Below, in pieces: positions 62,789-64,000 of a stretch of DNA of 64,000 nucleotides. Every line of letters starts with the position of its first letter. Within the stretch, counting starts at the first letter, position 1. The translations under genes were made by a program, and so were the position numbers. The notes under the pieces were generated by a model, which saw nothing but the letters and a program-made list of their open reading frames with translations, ran no database searches and had not been told where the DNA came from. The stretch comes from Anaerotruncus sp. G3(2012) (GTDB lineage Bacteria; Bacillota; Clostridia; Oscillospirales; Ruminococcaceae), in NCBI RefSeq assembly GCF_000403395.2, contig NZ_KE159668.1, forward strand, positions 124,001 through 188,000, read 5' to 3'.

Positions 62789-63525
62789 TCTGCCCCCTCC
62801 TCGATCATCCCATAAAGGGCGGCAATCACGTCCGACACGCCGCCAAGCGCATCAATCAGGCCCTCATCCACTGCGGCCTGTCCATCGAGTACGGTGCCGA
62901 CGTCCATCACCAGCTCATCCTTGTTCATCATAAGCTGACGGAACCGCTCGGGCGTAATATTCGAGTTGTCGGTGACAAACTTGACGATCCGCTCCTGCAT
63001 CCGGTCAAAATACGAGAGGGTTTGCGGCACACCAAGTACCAGGCCGTTCATCCGCACCGGGTGGACGGTCATGGTCGCTGAGGGCACAATAAAACTTTTG
63101 CGGGCGCTCACCGCGAGCGGCACACCGATCGAATGTCCTCCGCCCAGCACGAGTGAGACGGTCGGTTTGCGCATCCCGGAGAGCAGCTCCGCGATCGCAA
63201 GCCCGGCTTCCACATCGCCGCCCACCGTATTCAGGATGATCACCAGCCCCTCGATTTCGGGATCCTGCTCGACCGCGAGCAGCTGCGGAATCACATGTTC
63301 ATATTTGGTGGTTTTGTTCTGGGCAGGGAGGATATAATGCCCCTCGATCTGCCCGATGATCGTCAGGCAGTGGATGGTATGCTTGCCCTTTTTGGCGGTG
63401 ACTCCTCCGATCTGGAGAATCTGGTCCGCCTGCTCGGAAAGCTCCTCTTCCTCGCCCTGTTCCTGTGGGGTTCCAGGTACCGGCTGTTCGTCCGGATGGG
63501 GGTTGTTTTGTTCAAATGAATTCAA
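62785..63525 (-). CDS. tepA: ClpP-like protease TepA
   Basis: A 246-residue ClpP/crotonase-fold protease of the TepA/YmfB type. [28 protein letters not shown] (nucleophile Ser) and [10 protein letters not shown] (catalytic His) are visible. In Bacillus TepA is linked to secretion and degradation of spore proteins. The start is TTG at 63525, chosen because AAAGGAGG is 8 nt upstream; the frame continues to 63597 without a ribosome site. The promoter at 63606-63633 agrees. Confidence 0.9.
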   Translation of the reverse strand: MNSFEQNNPHPDEQPVPGTPQEQGEEEELSEQADQILQIGGVTAKKGKHTIHCLTIIGQIEGHYILPAQNKTTKYEHVIPQLLAVEQDPEIEGLVIILNTVGGDVEAGLAIAELLSGMRKPTVSLVLGGGHSIGVPLAVSARKSFIVPSATMTVHPVRMNGLVLGVPQTLSYFDRMQERIVKFVTDNSNITPERFRQLMMNKDELVMDVGTVLDGQAAVDEGLIDALGGVSDVIAALYGMIEEGAE

Positions 63526-63605
63526 AATCGTTGCCTCCTTTAAGGAAAATAACGATTTTAGCATCTCCAAAACTCCACCTGCCATACGGCAGAACATACA
63601 ATCTC

Positions 63606-63633
63606 ATTATAACATTGCCGTACAAAATGTCAA
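63606..63633 (-). promoter_or_regulatory. tepA operon promoter
   Basis: Minus-strand TTGACA (63628-63633), 16-bp spacer, TATAAT (63606-63611). Confidence 0.85.
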
Positions 63634-63675
63634 ATAAAGATGTGTAAAAAAGCAGGAATGAAAAGTGTAAAATTA

Positions 63676-63726
63676 ATTGCGAAAGAGACTTTTAGCGAAA
63701 AGTCCCTCTTTCGCAATCTTTTTTTA
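63676..63726 (+). terminator. Terminator/attenuator before the right-edge gene
   Basis: ATTGCGAAAGAG...AAAAGTCCCTCTTTCGCAAT: a long hairpin (18-20 bp) followed by T8. No plus-strand gene precedes it, so it may act as an attenuator in the leader of the next gene. Confidence 0.75.
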
Positions 63727-63759
63727 TCCACCGTCAATAGAAAAGGAGTTGTAAAAGAA

Positions 63760-64000
63760 ATGGTAAAACGAACCCTGAACTTTACGGAATCGGTCGCGTT
63801 TGAGTTGGACAATCTCGCGACTGAAAAAAACTGTGATTTGGAAACCCTGATTTTAACCAACCTATCTAAAGCATATAACCGCTTCGGCTTTGCACGTAAG
63901 GACTGTATTCGCCGCAAAGAATGTGCGCCTTGCTTCCGGCGTCGCTGTAATTGTCCCGAGTACAGGCACGATCCTGCTGTTGATATGGATGGCATCCCCT
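63760..64000 (+). CDS. Cys-rich protein (3' end cut off)
   Basis: The frame is open from ATG 63760 to the right edge (80 codons visible). AAAAGGAG lies about 9 nt upstream. The N-terminal part (MVKRTLNFTESVAFELDNLA) resembles an amphipathic or ribbon-helix-helix-like start. It is followed by CIRRKECAPCFRRRCNCPEY, with five cysteines in 17 residues, suggesting metal binding. I do not recognise the family. Codons are more AT-rich than neighbours. Preceded by an attenuator-like hairpin. Confidence 0.65.
   Translation, partial: MVKRTLNFTESVAFELDNLATEKNCDLETLILTNLSKAYNRFGFARKDCIRRKECAPCFRRRCNCPEYRHDPAVDMDGIP

Overview
This window looks like a chromosomal segment from an anaerobic, spore-forming Clostridia species, most likely Oscillospirales/Ruminococcaceae-like and fairly GC-rich. 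That is inferred from gene content and style, not from a search. The signs are strong AGGAGG ribosome sites, T-box and TPP riboswitches, a BofC-like protein, YlzJ and TepA beside an FtsK/SpoIIIE translocase, TRAP and NSS transporters, and GC-rich genes separated by AT-rich promoters.

Layout. 1-5.8 kb: end of a SpoIIE-type phosphatase; an NSS amino-acid transporter behind a T-box; an ImmR/ImmA-like repressor and protease pair divergent from a coiled-coil protein and a sigma-region-4-like protein; tRNA-Leu; a flavin reductase. 5.9-14.5 kb: arginine biosynthesis argG-argH-argC-argJ-argB-(DUF6194)-argD-argF, with an ARG box upstream. 14.7-18.4 kb: two small proteins, an ABC-type binding lipoprotein and ilvB-ilvN. 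18.4-21 kb: AT-rich secreted-protein genes and a Ser/Asp-rich surface protein. 21.4-26.2 kb: a divergent triose-phosphate isomerase, ilvE, a metallophosphoesterase and a soluble BMP-domain fusion protein. 26.5-33.2 kb: an immunity-like small protein, gltS, a class A PBP, a BofC-like protein, coaX and tRNA-Thr.

33.4-45.0 kb is the most distinctive block: a bicupin, a sugar-isomerase-like TIM barrel, a complete TRAP transporter (DctQ, DctM, DctP), hydantoinase/oxoprolinase subunits HyuA and HyuB, a LysR regulator, and two more bicupins. It reads as an uptake-and-degradation island for an organic acid, perhaps a cyclic amide or ureide; the substrate cannot be read from sequence. 45.4-49.7 kb holds two chemoreceptors. 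49.9-63.5 kb holds typA, a type-4 uracil-DNA glycosylase, a PduL-type acyltransferase, a second NSS transporter, a TPP-controlled ThiT, a YgiQ radical SAM protein, ftsK/spoIIIE, uppP, ylzJ and tepA. A Cys-rich gene runs off the right edge.

Non-coding structure is rich. Three copies of CAC-N5-GTG sit in the divergent repressor promoters. A 163-bp MITE-like element occurs twice (26.3 and 43.2 kb). A mosaic dispersed repeat fills several intergenic gaps (26.2, 35.1, 38.3, 51.9-52.3, 56.2-56.6 and 61.6 kb). Most operons end in clear intrinsic terminators.
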